From Phylloscopus collybita (Eukaryota; Chordata; Aves; Passeriformes; Phylloscopidae): a stretch of DNA of 64,000 bases. The stretch is from positions 1,116,001 to 1,180,000 of the forward strand of contig JAJNNQ010000126.1 of the NCBI GenBank assembly GCA_027886175.1, given 5' to 3'. A program made the position numbers and the translations under genes. The notes under the pieces are model-generated. The model worked only from the letters and a program-made list of their open reading frames with translations. It had not been told where the DNA came from and made no database searches. Of this stretch, positions 13,367 through 24,800 are shown in pieces; position 1 is the first letter of the stretch, and the number at the start of each line of letters is the position of its first letter.

Positions 13367-13493
13367 CCAGAAGAACACAACCAAAATAACTTATACTGCA
13401 TTTATAATCATGTGTGAAAACACTGGTCATGAATAAGATAAAAATCCTTGTTTCTTTTTTCAATTTTTAAACAACATGCACTAAATAACATGT

Positions 13494-14455
13494 TGTCCTA
13501 GTTTAGGGCAAATTTGTGAGAGAACCCCCGAATGGGGTCCATCTGGGAAGCAAACCCAGTTGGCCCCTGTCCCCAGCAAGTCCAGGAAAAGAAATCTCTC
13601 AGAGAAAAGTGGAAAAAACTATTTATTTAACAAACAAAGTGCCCACAAGCATAAAGAATGAGTAATATGAAGCAATAAAAGCTTTCATTGTTCTGAAGTG
13701 AGATGGTGAATTCAGAAAATCCTTGCTGTGGGTGTAGCTCAGCCTCTTATCACTCCCTCTGGAGGCCCAGGCCCCAGTGGGCCACAGGTGTGAGCTCCTG
13801 GTGCTCCTCTGGGTTTTCAGTCCTGAGCAGGTTTAAACAGTCCCCAGGAAAAGAAGAAGAAAGAAAAAGAAAAAGAAAAGAAAAAGAAAATAAAAGAAGA
13901 AAAGACAACAACAACAACAACCAACAAACCACAAACAAACAAACAAAAAATCCACCAAAAAAAAAACCCCACAAACAAACCAACCAAAACCAGTTGAGGG
14001 AACTTCTCTGCCTCAGCTAGCTAAAACTAACTAAGAGCAAAGCAGGTCTCTGTGCCACTGCTTGTCCATGCCTCAGATGAGCACAGTCCAGGCGCAGGAA
14101 TGCAGAGGAGTGGATGCTGTTTTCAAAACAAACTGCAAGCATTTTCTTTCTCCCCCTTCACTCTCAGAACCACTTTCACAGCAGTGATTCTCTCTCCAGG
14201 ATCCTGCTTCATGAGCATCTGCCTCCTGGTCCTCAAGGTTGCTTCTCCATGAGAATCCTCCCCAGCTCACCCCTCTTTTATCTCACTCATCCTTATTGGA
14301 TACAGCTGTTACTCATCAGGGGCAAGGCTGCACTGGTTAATTAACACAGCTGTTACTTATCAGGGGTTACTTGGTCTTGAAGGTACAGAACTTAACATAG
14401 AGCATAAACAGAACAGACAGCTGGGCATACAAGCATCATAAAGTCACCCCAGACA
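13494..14455 (+). mobile_element. Solo LTR of an endogenous retrovirus, with 5-bp target site duplication
   Basis: 962-bp element with termini TGTCCTAG...CCCAGACA, that is TGTC/GACA inverted ends. It is flanked on both sides by CATGT (13489-13493 and 14456-14460). No gag/pol/env coding sequence lies between, so this is a solo LTR. An AATAAA occurs at about 13675. A 5-bp duplication is typical of the ERVL (class III) group, to which I tentatively assign it. An A/G-rich then A/C-rich tract at about 13855-13985 has expanded inside it. Orientation is provisional. Confidence 0.82.
13852..13986. repeat. Purine-rich and CAA-rich simple repeat inside the LTR
   Basis: An AAAGAA-type tract passes into CAACAA and AAAC-type repeats. 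It reads as a poly-basic frame on + and a poly-hydrophobic frame on -, which explains the open frames there. Confidence 0.85.
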
Positions 14456-14689
14456 CATGTTAAATGCAGAGGTAGACATGTTAATATTATTCATTTACCT
14501 TCCTTTAAAGTCAATGTGGGGTTATTGAAAAAAAAGCTGTGGGATTTGCAAAACCAGTGGAATAAACACCAGTGATTTGAGTCTATTTTTTTACTGTCAA
14601 AGCCTAAGGACTTACTTCATCTCAGCTGATATGAACCTAGGTAGAAAAACAGTATTACATGTATAGCAAAAGCACTATTGTCAGAAAAA

Positions 14690-15385
14690 GAAGTTGTCAG
14701 AAGCTTTCCTCATGTCCTGCAGAACCAATGCTCTGAGGTAAACCTGCTGCTAGACAAGGCCAAGACCACCAGTGACTGTGGCAGAACCTCTAGGTCAGCA
14801 TACTTAAGGAAAAAGAAGGTTTTGCACAGATACGGTTGCAGCCACAGAACAATGGAGGATCTTGAGATCTATAGTCCTGTAAGGTCTTGTGACCCTGTGG
14901 AGAACCCACACTGGAGCAGCCTGTCTGTGAAGAACTGCACCCTGTGGAAGACCGACACATGTAGCAGCAGTCCTGGAGAGCTGTTTCCTGTGGGATGGAC
15001 TCACACTGGGTAAGTTCATGGAGAACTGTCTTCTGTGGGAGGGAGCCCATGCTGGAGCAGGAAAAGGACTCCTCTGCCTGAGGGGTAGGATCAAAGTATG
15101 AATGCAATCCTCATCCCTCATCTCTGCACTGCTGTGAGAAGGTAGAGCCCGAGGGGGAAGTAGTTTTAAGATTTTTTTTTTTACTTCTCATGACCCCGCT
15201 CTGATTTTGAGTGGTATTAAATGTAGTTAATTTCCCCAAGTCAAGTGTGTTTTACCTATGATAGTAATAGATAAATTATCCCTCCCTGTCCTTATCTCAA
15301 TCCATGAGACTTGTTACATCCTCTCCTTCCTGTCCAGCTGAGGAGGGGAATTACAGAGCAGCTTTGGTGGGGGCATGGCTTCCAG
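14690..15385 (+). mobile_element. Old ERV LTR-like segment
   Basis: It contains the series of GTGGAGA..CCCACACTGGAGCAG-type phrases, repeated with variation at about 14895, 14970 and 15025. These are followed by a T-run with CTTCTCATGACCC, CTCTGATTTTGA, a CTCCTTCCTGTCCAGCTGAGGAGG-like stretch and GCAGCTTTGGTGGG. This order recalls the widespread avian ERVL-type LTR. Termini and target duplications are not recognisable, so family and limits are uncertain. Confidence 0.55.
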
Positions 15386-15921
15386 ACAGGAAGTGAACAA
15401 AATATTTATCAAGCCAATAATGTTTGGCACACAACCTTGTGAAGTTCTGCTCTGTACTTTGATATATTGTTTTCTATTCAATGTGTCAATCCAAGAGGGC
15501 CAAGTACAGCATCCTTAGCTCTGACAGAACACACTGATGGTAGAGGGGTGACTATGTCATATAAACATTGATCCTTTCACTAAGATAGATGTAAACCAGC
15601 ACATTTTGACCACTCAATAATTTTCAGCAGTGCAAAAATCAAAATTTGAGATCTCATTGTACACTTGCAAACAAATCCTCACCTCCCAGCTGGGACCTGC
15701 TATTAATCTGAGAATTCAAGGTCTCACTTTTATTTAAACTAAGCTGTAATTTGGGCTAGCACAAAACCAGCATCTACAGCTCTGTAAAACAGATTTGGGT
15801 GGGCGCTCAAAAACATCTAGATGCAGATCTCTAGCAAAGCAAAATACAAATGCCCCAGGTTACACAAAGTAAGCAGTCTACCTTGTAGCCTAGAAATGAA
15901 CAATCAGTCCCCGGTGTCAGA

Positions 15922-16395
15922 GAATCACGGAATTGTTTAGATTGGAAAAGACTTAAGGTCAAGTCCAACCATTAACCCAGCACTGGCCACCATTAATCTG
16001 TGTTCCATGTCTGCATATCTTTAAATTTCCTGCAAGGATGGTTTCCCCACCATTTCTCTGTGCAGATCATTCCAATGCTTGGCAAGGTTTTCAATAAAGA
16101 AATATTTCTTGATATCTGATCTTAATTTCCCCTGTAACAATTCATGGCTTTTTCCTCTTGTCCGATTGCTTATCACTTGAGAGAAGAGACCAACCTCCAT
16201 CTCCTCACTTCTTTTAGGCAGCTGTAGAGAGTGATAAGGTCTCCTCTGAGCCTCCTTCTCTCCAGGATAAACAACCCCAGCTCCCTCAGCTGCTCCTCTG
16301 CCTGGAGTTATGCTCCAGACCTTTAATCAGCTTTGTTGTCCTTCTTTGGATGTGCTCCAGAACCTCAATGTCTGATACTTTCTCCTGAACTGTTG
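15922..16395 (-). mobile_element. CR1 LINE 3' fragment
   Basis: Reads as the antisense of a CR1 3' end. It starts with the tail hallmark agaatcacggaattg, followed by ggaaaagac, ttccaatgcttggcaaggt, gaaatatttcttgatatctg, ataaggtctcctctgagcct, ctccaggataaacaacccca and ggatgtgctccag. About 470 bp of the 3' end are preserved with substantial divergence. There is no coding capacity. Confidence 0.85.
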
Positions 16396-17134
16396 CCACT
16401 TACTCATTTACATTTAAAACTAAGGGAACTCAGTCAATGTCACACAATCATTGTGCTTTTTTTCCTGGTTAAGTGGATATCCAACCTACTGGTCTTGTAT
16501 TCCTTTTAAATAAGGGCACCTATGATAAAATCTTGAACAGAAAATTACATGGGCTTTAGGATTTAAAAAATGCCCTTCTAACACGTGGGAAGATTTCCTC
16601 AAGTCCAGACTGGGCCTCTACATGCACTGGCTGAGAAGTAACAGAAGACTTGCCTTCCTCTTTCCTTCCTTCCTCTGCATGACCAAGCTGCCCTTCTGCA
16701 GGATTCAATTCCTGACTGTGAGAAGCAGCATAGCCTTCAGCCAGGGAAGGTTGTCTGCCCCAGACTCCTGTTCTGAAGGGTGCAGCATGTTGTCTTAGGC
16801 ACACCCCCTCATCCCAGTGCACAGCACAGTGCAAGAGCTTATGCATTTTCTGGTGCCACCAAATGAAACAGCTGTCATGCCTTTCTCTTAAAAATCAAAT
16901 GCAAGCAGAATAAGCAAACCCAACAAATTAAGATACAGATTTGAGATATGGATCTACCTCTCCTGGCCAAAACAAAGCTATTTGATTTTTACGAGGGTTA
17001 ATGCATAACCTCTCTGAAATTCATTAATTTTTAATCACTTGTCTCTCACTTCCTTTCAATACATACTTGTAAGTAAGTAGCTTGTAAAAAAAGGAGCTTG
17101 TAAAAAAAATGGGTATAGACCTTTCAGCAGGGCC

Positions 17135-17432
17135 TGTTGCAATAGGATGGAGGGTAATGGTTTTAAACTGAACTAAGGGTAGATGTAGGGTAGGTCTACT
17201 CTACATCTATAAGAAGGAAATACTTTATGATGATGGTGATGTGGCACTGGAACTGGTTGCCCAGAGCAGTGGTAGCTGCCTCATACCTGAAACTATTCAG
17301 AGTCAGATGTGACAGGGCTCTGAGCAACCTGATTTAGTTGAATATGTCCCTGCTCATCTAGGGAGGCTAGGAAAAATGACCTTTAAAGGTCCCCTCCAAC
17401 CCAAACCACTCTGATTCTGTGATTCTATGATT
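17135..17432 (+). mobile_element. CR1 LINE 3' end
   Basis: Sense-orientation CR1 3' terminus: ggttttaaactgaa, aagaaggaaatac, ctggttgcccagagcagtgg, ctctgagcaacctg, aggtcccctccaacccaa, closing with the octamer-type tail ctgattctgtgattctatga. The element is 5' truncated, as is usual for CR1. Confidence 0.87.
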
Positions 17433-20400
17433 TACTAACAGAAATACCCAATGAGTCTGTTGCATTCACAGGTGCAACCTCTAACGTTTTAGATGGGTGG
17501 AGCAGAAAGGTCAGGAAAGATGATTTATTAAGAGAAGACGGTGACTGTCAGCCAAGTCATGGACACTCCTGGCATGCCCAGGCTCTGAAGAGAGCAGTCA
17601 ACTTGGTCTTCTTATTGAGTCCTTCTCTGTTGCTCCTGAGAAGGGACTATCACAGGTCGCTGGGATGCACTGCACGAGTGCACAAATGCCACAGACCCAG
17701 GTGGCTGCTGTTCTGTGGGGAGGGTGTCAGTCTCCCATTTATCCTCCCTTACAGTACAGCCAGCAACATCCTCCTTCCTGTGGCTCTTTTGTAGCTATCT
17801 GCTGAGCTACACAGAATAACTGTTTCAGGATTAATTAAGTTTGGTTCCAAAGCTCACTGAATGTTGGCAGCAACGCTTTTGTCATTTCTAAGCCTATAAA
17901 TTGACAATTTAAATAAAATAAAGATTTTATAGACGTGATTTCTAAGTATAGAGCTTTTGAGTCTAGCAGAACCTAAACAAACCAACACACACAGTTCTTC
18001 ACTATTCAGTCAAGCTTTGCATTTCCTGTGCACACAAACTTCTCAATGTGAACTGGCTGCACAGAACTTGGTGGGAGCTGGAGACCTGGGTGACTCTTGA
18101 CTTCTGCATCATCATCTCATTTGTACCACACCATCACAGCAAGCAAGTAGCAATTATTAATGGGAAACAAACTTACCATGTATTTCCTCCATGCACTCTT
18201 CAGCAGCTCCTGCTGCTGTGTACCAACAAAAGGCCAGCTGTCATTGAAACAAAGTGAGCAGCATCAGCCTTGATTTAAGGATCTTCTAAAAAGCTTCAAA
18301 GGGTGCTGTGAATCATAAACACTGGGTATTTCTATGATGGTTACATTTTCACCAGGACAGCTTAGGAGGGTCTGGATTCTCACTAGGTTTTTAAACACCT
18401 GAAGACATTCTGCAGATCACACTGAATGTTTTGAGGTGAAGCACAGTCTCAGCACATCCAGTATTTCACATCTAATTGCAACAGCTGTGGTTTTATTGAC
18501 CCGTCTCACATTGCACACAACATATAAACATCTCTTCCACACAGTAGAATTCTAATCTAGAAGTGACCAGCATTTAGTATTATTTACTGCATTTGTGCCT
18601 TTGTTTCTAGAGACCATCATCTTATGGCAAACAATTCAAGCCAATTGTATTTGCCATTTATAAACATGCTTGCTGAATTAAAAAAAAAAGAAAAAAAAAA
18701 AAAAAAAGATGAATGCAAAGTTAGTAATTTTCATTTATATTTCATCAGATTATTGCTATAAGTAGTGGCTTCCATCAGCCTCAACTAATTCCCAATCAAT
18801 AAATCATGAGCAATTATATTTCTCTGCTCACCATCCCAAATGGTAATCTTCTTGTCAGTGTCTTCATGAGGGTTACTGACTGTAACCCAAAAAATCATTT
18901 CAAAAGCAGTGACTTTCTGGGTTGCCTGTCATACTCCAGCTGTGAATGCACTGCAGTTTTTACAGCTCTAGCATTGCTTCCCATGCCAATCAAAAATACT
19001 TTATTTTCTCTACTAGCCCTAACATCCAGAAACTACTGTAACACAACTATGTCCAGTCTTAACATAAAAAACTCTCTCAGTAACTTCCTGTGTGATAAAA
19101 AACAGTATGGCTCTGTTTTTGCCAAATACTACCACTTACAGTGTGGACTTAAAATATACATTACTTGTAGTTCAACAGCTACTATTTTAAAAGTTAAAAT
19201 AGAAAATACATAGTTAAAAATAATTCTTATCTTAAATCACAGTGTATGGCTCAAGATTACAGTTTTATGACTGCAGTCCCATGGCAGGAATCAACAGCCA
19301 CTTAATGCATTGAAAACTCATACCAGGCTGAGTCAGAATCTCAAAAACTGAAGAATTATATTCTTTCAATCCCTTCTTTCATCATGGAGGTCAAGTCCTT
19401 AAGCCCAACGCTACAAGAAACACAAGTGGTGGATGGAGGGGGAAAAGCTGATGACAGGCTTTGTAGACAGAAATCATTTTTAGGTAGATGCTAGCCAACG
19501 AGCTTGTGAACAGTTAAGACCTTTTTTTTTTTTTAAGTGAAATTCTTGGCATGTTGGATTTGGTAGAAGTATTTACATAAAACAAAAAACTATTTATGTA
19601 ACAGGAAAAGAGAACATATATCACAGAAATAATTAACTAGTATCAGAGAACTGAAGAAAGCTTAGCCTGACAAAGTACTTCATACAGAAATGTGCAGTAC
19701 AGAAGTGTTTTTATTAATTATTTAAGCTCTGTGTTGAAAAAACAATGGAACCAGAATCGGGTATTAGAAAACTGACATATAAACATAACTAAATCTCTTG
19801 TGTCACTGTTGGCAGACTTCATAAAATAGTCTGATTCTACCTTTGATGCTCTTGGCAAGAATTAATCTTCAGCTTGTGTTTTTAAACAAGCACGGATAAT
19901 TTTCTTTTATTGTCTTCAGACTTTTTAAAGTTCTTCACTGGAATATTTCCCTCATCTTAGAATATAGGAATTGTTACTTCCCTCACCATGAGACCCTTCA
20001 CAGTAGTACTGTGAGTGTTACACAACTGAAGTCCAGTCAATGGTAGCTGAGTTAGGACTTAAAACAGTTGAGACAGCAAAAAAGGTCATAAACACTCAGG
20101 AGCCTACAGTTCTGGAAACCTTGAAGCCTTCTACCCCATGACCAGCTCCTTACTACACTTCCTACGCATATTTTCATACACTCTTTGGTTATCAATTCAG
20201 TTCCAAATTTCCCTTGCCCTCTACCCAAATGCAGATCGCCTATGAAAAGATACATAGAATTTTCACCCAATCATACCGTCTAACCAAAGTATCTCTTGTC
20301 AAGCAAGACTTGAATCATTCTCTTTTCCTCCTGCCCTCTGTTTTCCCAGCATCACTTCATCCCTGTTCCGGCTCATCTTGTTTTGACTCACATAAACCCA

Positions 20401-20712
20401 AGTGGATTCACCCACGCTCACCGGCTAGCAGGCTGCTGCTCACCAGCTGGGCAAACTTCGCTCACATTGTCTTGGTCCAGCCATGGCTACAGCACCTACA
20501 AATGGCCCAATCTGGTCTTCCTTCCCTGGCTCCTTGTCTACTCACATAGCTGCTTCTTGCACATCACAGCTCTCTCATCTCAGCTACCAAAGCCAGCTTC
20601 TTCCTCCTTCCACTGCCTGTACCTGCCAAGAGAGCATCTTCTCCCATTTCAGCTAGAGCGGCTCACCGCTGAAGGAGAACTGTCACATCTAGGCTCAGCT
20701 TATCTTCAGCTT
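17433..20712. other. Intergenic, no feature recognised
   Basis: AT-rich sequence with an A-run at about 18679-18708 and a T-run near 19521-19534. The longest open frame (18806-19213) shows no family resemblance, no splice context and ordinary intergenic composition. Confidence 0.5.
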
Positions 20713-20718
20713 GCCTAA

Positions 20719-21029
20719 TGTTGCCATGCTTTGTGCCTACCATGTTTTGGTTTTGGGAAATTCTGTTCCCAGGCACTCTTCTGGTACGCAAGGTCACATA
20801 ATGTAAACTACCTTGTTTTGCACATACTTTGCCAGAGGAGGGATTTCGCGTGGTGGTCTCTGGAACTGACCAATGGTTCCCAAAGGTCCCACCTCTAAGG
20901 TGGGCACATCTGTTAAAGTATAAAAGCCTGAGAAATAAACTGGTGGCTCCTTCCTGGCAAGGAGTCCACTGCAGCCTTCTGTGAGAAACTATCACTCCCT
21001 GCCTCCATTTATTGTGTCCCACAGCAACA
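20719..21029 (+). mobile_element. Short solo LTR with TATA box and poly(A) signal
   Basis: 311 bp with inverted termini TGTTGC...GCAACA. It has TATAAAA at 20919-20925 and AATAAA at 20934-20939, which orients it to +. Flanks are gcctaa (20713-20718) and tcctaa (21030-21035): a 6-bp duplication with one mismatch, or a 5-bp CCTAA with one extra base. Length and signal layout fit a class II (beta/ERVK-like) LTR. No internal proviral sequence is present. It ends about 850 bp upstream of the putative TMEM171 start site. Confidence 0.75.
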
Positions 21030-21090
21030 TCCTAACAAGTTTCCAAGTGCATGGAGTAAGCCAAGTGTTGTTCAGGGAATACAACACGAA

Positions 21091-21228
21091 GGGCTCCTCA
21101 AATAGAGCCTGGTTCTAGTAATGCCAAGGCTGTGGGTTCAATTTGTGTGGGGGCCGTTCACTGGAGAGGTGCACCCGACGATCCTTTCGCGCTCCTTTCG
21201 ACCCAGAATATTCCGTGATTCTGTGAAA
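21091..21228 (+). mobile_element. tRNA-derived SINE with CR1-like tail (TguSINE1 type), CpG-rich copy
   Basis: Contains a degraded tRNA-Ile-like 5' part, gtgggttcaatttgtgtggg (B-box region) and ggccgttcactgg, then a tail matching the CR1 3' end: gacgatcctttcg, acccagaatattccgtgatt, ctgtgaaa. Compared with the second copy at 44.79 kb it has lost the A box and carries many CpGs. Confidence 0.7.
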
Positions 21229-21357
21229 CGGGAGACGTGGCACCAGCACCCTGAGGGGGGCCGCCCACCTGCCTCACCTCAAAATCGCAGCTATTTCAGG
21301 GGCACACTTGACTTCGGCCACGTATGCCCGAATCCAGAGCTGCGTGCCACAGCCGTG

Positions 21358-21675
21358 CCCTGCCAGGTGCACCGGCAGCGGGCCCAGGGCCCGGAGCTCT
21401 CCCGGCCGTGCCCTGCCAGGTGCACCGGCACCGGGCCCAGGGCCCGGAGCTCTCCCGCCCATGCCCTGCCAGGTGCACCGGCACCGGGCCCAGGGCCCGG
21501 AGCTCTCCCGCCCATGCCCTGCCAGGTGCACCAACACCGGGCCCACGGCTCGGAGCTCTCCCGCCCATGCCCTGCCAGGTGCACCGGCACCGGGCCCACG
21601 GCCCGGAGCTCTCCCGGCCGTGCCCTGCCAGGTGCACCGACACCGGGCCCACGGCCCGGAGCTCTCCCGGCCGAG
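21358..21675. repeat. 53-bp GC-rich minisatellite, six copies
   Basis: Units begin ccctgccaggtgcaccg at 21358, 21411, 21464, 21517, 21570 and 21623, with exactly 53-bp spacing and a few substitutions (gcagcggg/gcaccggg, cccaggg/cccacgg). Because 53 is not a multiple of 3, the array reads through all frames on both strands. This accounts for the long open frames over it. Confidence 0.97.
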
Positions 21676-21849
21676 CAGCGACGCGGCCGCCCCACCGCAG
21701 GGCCTCCGGGCGCCTCGGGCAGGCCGGGCCGGGGCCTGGGCCGGGCGGGGCGCTGGGCACGGGGGGGCGGTGCTGCCGCGCCCGCGCTCCCCCGGGGCGG
21801 CTCGGCTGGGCCTGGCCCGGCCCTGGCCCGCGCCGCCGGCCGCAGGTGC

Positions 21850-21857
21850 TTAAATAG
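21850..21857 (+). promoter_or_regulatory. TATA-like element TTAAATAG
   Basis: The only AT-rich octamer within the GC-rich island, about 40 bp upstream of a consensus splice donor. A start site some 30 bp downstream would fall near 21880. Confidence 0.45.
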
Positions 21858-21879
21858 CGGCGGCTGCAGCGCTGCCGCG

Positions 21880-21898
21880 TCCTTCGCGCCAACGCCAG
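21880..21898 (+). other. TMEM171: Putative TMEM171 non-coding exon 1 (5' end approximate)
   Basis: GC-rich 5' leader ending CGCCAACGCCAG|gtaagg. The transcription start is inferred from the TATA-like box and could be further upstream. There is no ATG before the donor, so translation starts in the next exon. Confidence 0.5.
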
Positions 21899-24800
21899 GT
21901 AAGGGCGGGTGCCCGGGGCCCTTCGCCGGCCGCGCTTTCTCGCCCGGGCGGCCGCGGGGCCCTGCGGCTGGGGAGCCGCGGCGGGGCGGGTGGGAGGCAG
22001 AGGGCGAGCGGGCGGCCCCGGCCGGTCCTGCGGGGGTCAGGGGCGGTGCGGGCGCTTCGTCCTCCGGCTGCCCCCGCCAGGGGCCGGCGGGGTCGCCGCG
22101 TCTCCCCACAGCCGCCGCCATTCCCGTGTTTTCGCTCTTGCCCGGTGTGTGTGTGTGTGTGTGAGAATTAGCCGGGGTGTAGGTGCCCTGTGTTCTCCCT
22201 GGAGAGCCCTCCGCTCCCCAGCACTGCTGCCCCGCTGCGCCATCGCTGAAGGGGCTGCTGCGGTTGTTGTGGCATGCAGTACTCTGGTGGCTGATGCTGG
22301 CGTGCAGCCGGCACCGGGCAGCGGGTTCTGCTGCTGCTCCCTCACGGAGAGGTGGTGGAGAGGCTGCCCGCTCCTTGCTCCGGCAGCTTTTAGGGCACGG
22401 TCCATCTTCCTGGAGATCTTACTGGGACTTAGAAGACTAAGTGACTTAGACTAGACTATGCCTGATGGGCTGGTGCATGACGAGGAGTGTGCCATGGAGT
22501 GCTGCTTTTCCTAGATGGAGTAGAGCTTAATTGCTTGTCCATTAAATCGTCTGGCTGAATGCCCCCGGCCATCAGGAAACTGGGACAGGATGGCTTTAGG
22601 TAGCCTTTGGAGCCCTACATCTCCCTTGTGGTCACCATGGCCTGTCCCGTGGTCAAAAATCTGTAAGTCTTTTGTCATGTGCCTTCTGCATCTGCTTTGA
22701 GATGCATCAGCCCTCTGGGACAGACTTTCCTGTGAATTTGCAGAAACTGGTCTGTCATGTGTTGCATACTTGAAAAACATCAGCTCTGGTGTTAACTGTA
22801 TCTGTCTGCTTTCTCCCTAGTCTCCCTGCAGGTTCTCTAGAATACAGGGGCTGCTTTGCCATAGCTCTTGTGTGCCACTAGTGTTCCATATAAAGAGCAT
22901 CCCACCCACAAGCACGGGACCCTTCAGGGCTCATTTTTGGATCTGGGTGCTGTCCTAGTTGCCTGCATGGTATCCAGTCAATGGGTTACCAAGCTTTGCT
23001 TTGCAAGCTTCTCTCTGTTCAGACAGGCTTTTGGGGTCCTCCTGTCCAGCTGTGGTGTCGGTATTCTTCCTGGTGAGGTGTGTGAGGAACATTTGTGGAT
23101 CATCTTTTACTGTAGCTGCTTTTCTCTTGTAGCCTGCAGGGACAGGAATTGGCAGCTTTGCAGAATGCAGTTCTGTCTGACACAGTCAGAATCCCTGACA
23201 GTGCTGATTCGTGGTGAGAAAGATCCCTGGTGTGCATATCTCTGGATAGTGGCAGGATTCATCCCACTTTCTGGAATTTCCTACTGCAGCTGCTTTCCAA
23301 TACTTCTCCAGGTGGCTTCTGCCCCACCTGCAATGATAATAAATAATAGCACAGCATTACTCTTCCTATGCTGTAAGCTGAAACAGTAATTTTGTTGACC
23401 CATATGGGCAGAGTTCTTGTGGCATCCACTCCCAGCTTAGGAATCTTTATACACACTGTCCAAATCTTGTAATCTTTTACGATATCTGAGTCTTATGTTC
23501 TGTGAGACAAGAAAACTAAGGTGCTAATTAGTGACTACACACATGAGACCAAATTGCATGTATTTGGCATCTCAGAGCTTGTTTACTGCTTGTAGTTTTG
23601 TTTCTTAAAAGTAGAAAACTGAAACTATATCCTTTTGGGCATTTCCAACTAGCTCTTCAAGTAAGTGGTTAAAAACACCATGGGGAGGGAAGAGTGTTGG
23701 AATGAAGGTTGCACATTACAGTTTAGTTTAACCCCCTGTACTCATGAGTGTCTCTGAATGCCAAGAGTCCAGTCCAGGGTAAACTGGGATTTAATAAAGA
23801 ACAGAAAAAGGTGTGGGTACAGAAGCAGATATGAACAAAGAAGGGAATTCACACATAGGGAGCCATTCATGTTTTGATATAGAAGTTAAACTGGATGAAG
23901 TTGAGAGCATTTTTCCTTACCAATAGCTTGACCAATAAGGAGTCATGGTTTAATATAAAACCTGGGGAAAAAATATGTCACAAAAATAATTGCACAGTGG
24001 CAGTGGCAACTTCCCAGTGGTAGTGCAAAACTTGGAAACATTGAAGTCCTTGAAAAGGATGTTTATAAATTCTAACTGCATTTGCATTGTGGACTACAAC
24101 TAACAGAGTATTACAGTTTTTGAAATAACACAGGCTAGACCTAAAACTTCTGCATGAAATTATTTGGGTGCTTTTGCAAGCAAAAAGAGTGGGAATGGGA
24201 CCTACTCAGGGAAGGATAAAACAGAGGGTCAGCAGTGTTTTAATTCTTCCAGTGCTTTTCTTTTAATTCTGTTCCTGAATTCATAATGTCTGCATGAAGC
24301 TATCAAATTTCATATGAGTAAGAGTGAGTGAATTCATAACCCTGGTGCTTGCAGTGGAAATCTTGGAAAATGTGAACTCTGAAGGTTCAAGAAGTATTGT
24401 AGTAGAAGTATTTTAAAATTCTTGGAGTTGCCCATAATATGAAAATTGCAATGCAAGTGTAACACGGAAAAATGACAAGAAATTGTGCAGTTATTTCCTG
24501 TTCCATATAACTGGCATAGACCTGACTTACAAAAAGGTAAAACACGGTATCATTCAGGTTGAGCTTATAACCAGACTTCCTTTATAAGCTATGTTTCCAA
24601 TTCCCTCTTCCTGTCATACTTAACAACCGCTACACTGCTGGGTTATGTTGTAATGGCTTCTGACCTGTTATTGCCATGTCTGCTTTCAGATTTGAGTTTA
24701 ATATGGAGGGAAAATTCCTTTACATCGATATGCCTGTGGAGATAGGAGATCTAAAGGAAATATTTCAAGCACATAGACAGTAAAAGACTTGCCTCTTTAT

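Larger units (their letters stand above)
21676..22140 (+). promoter_or_regulatory. TMEM171: CpG island, probable TMEM171 promoter
   Basis: Strongly GC- and CpG-rich block with GGGCGGGG-type Sp1 sites. It contains a TATA-like TTAAATAG at 21850-21857, an E2F-like TTCGCGCCAA at 21883-21892 and a strong splice donor CCAG|gtaagg at 21898/21899. It lies about 5.9 kb upstream of the TMEM171 start codon on the same strand, and no other gene starts nearby. Assignment to TMEM171 is by position, not by an observed transcript. Confidence 0.7.

Noticed and set aside
21121..22164. Open frames of 347, 276, 198 and 181 codons over the TMEM171 promoter region
   Set aside because: The GC-rich 53-bp minisatellite and CpG island keep nearly all frames open on both strands; no domain is visible.
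23690..23960. Possible further antisense LTR (contains gggatttaataaagaac)
   Set aside because: No termini, target duplication or clear family wording; not supportable from the sequence alone.
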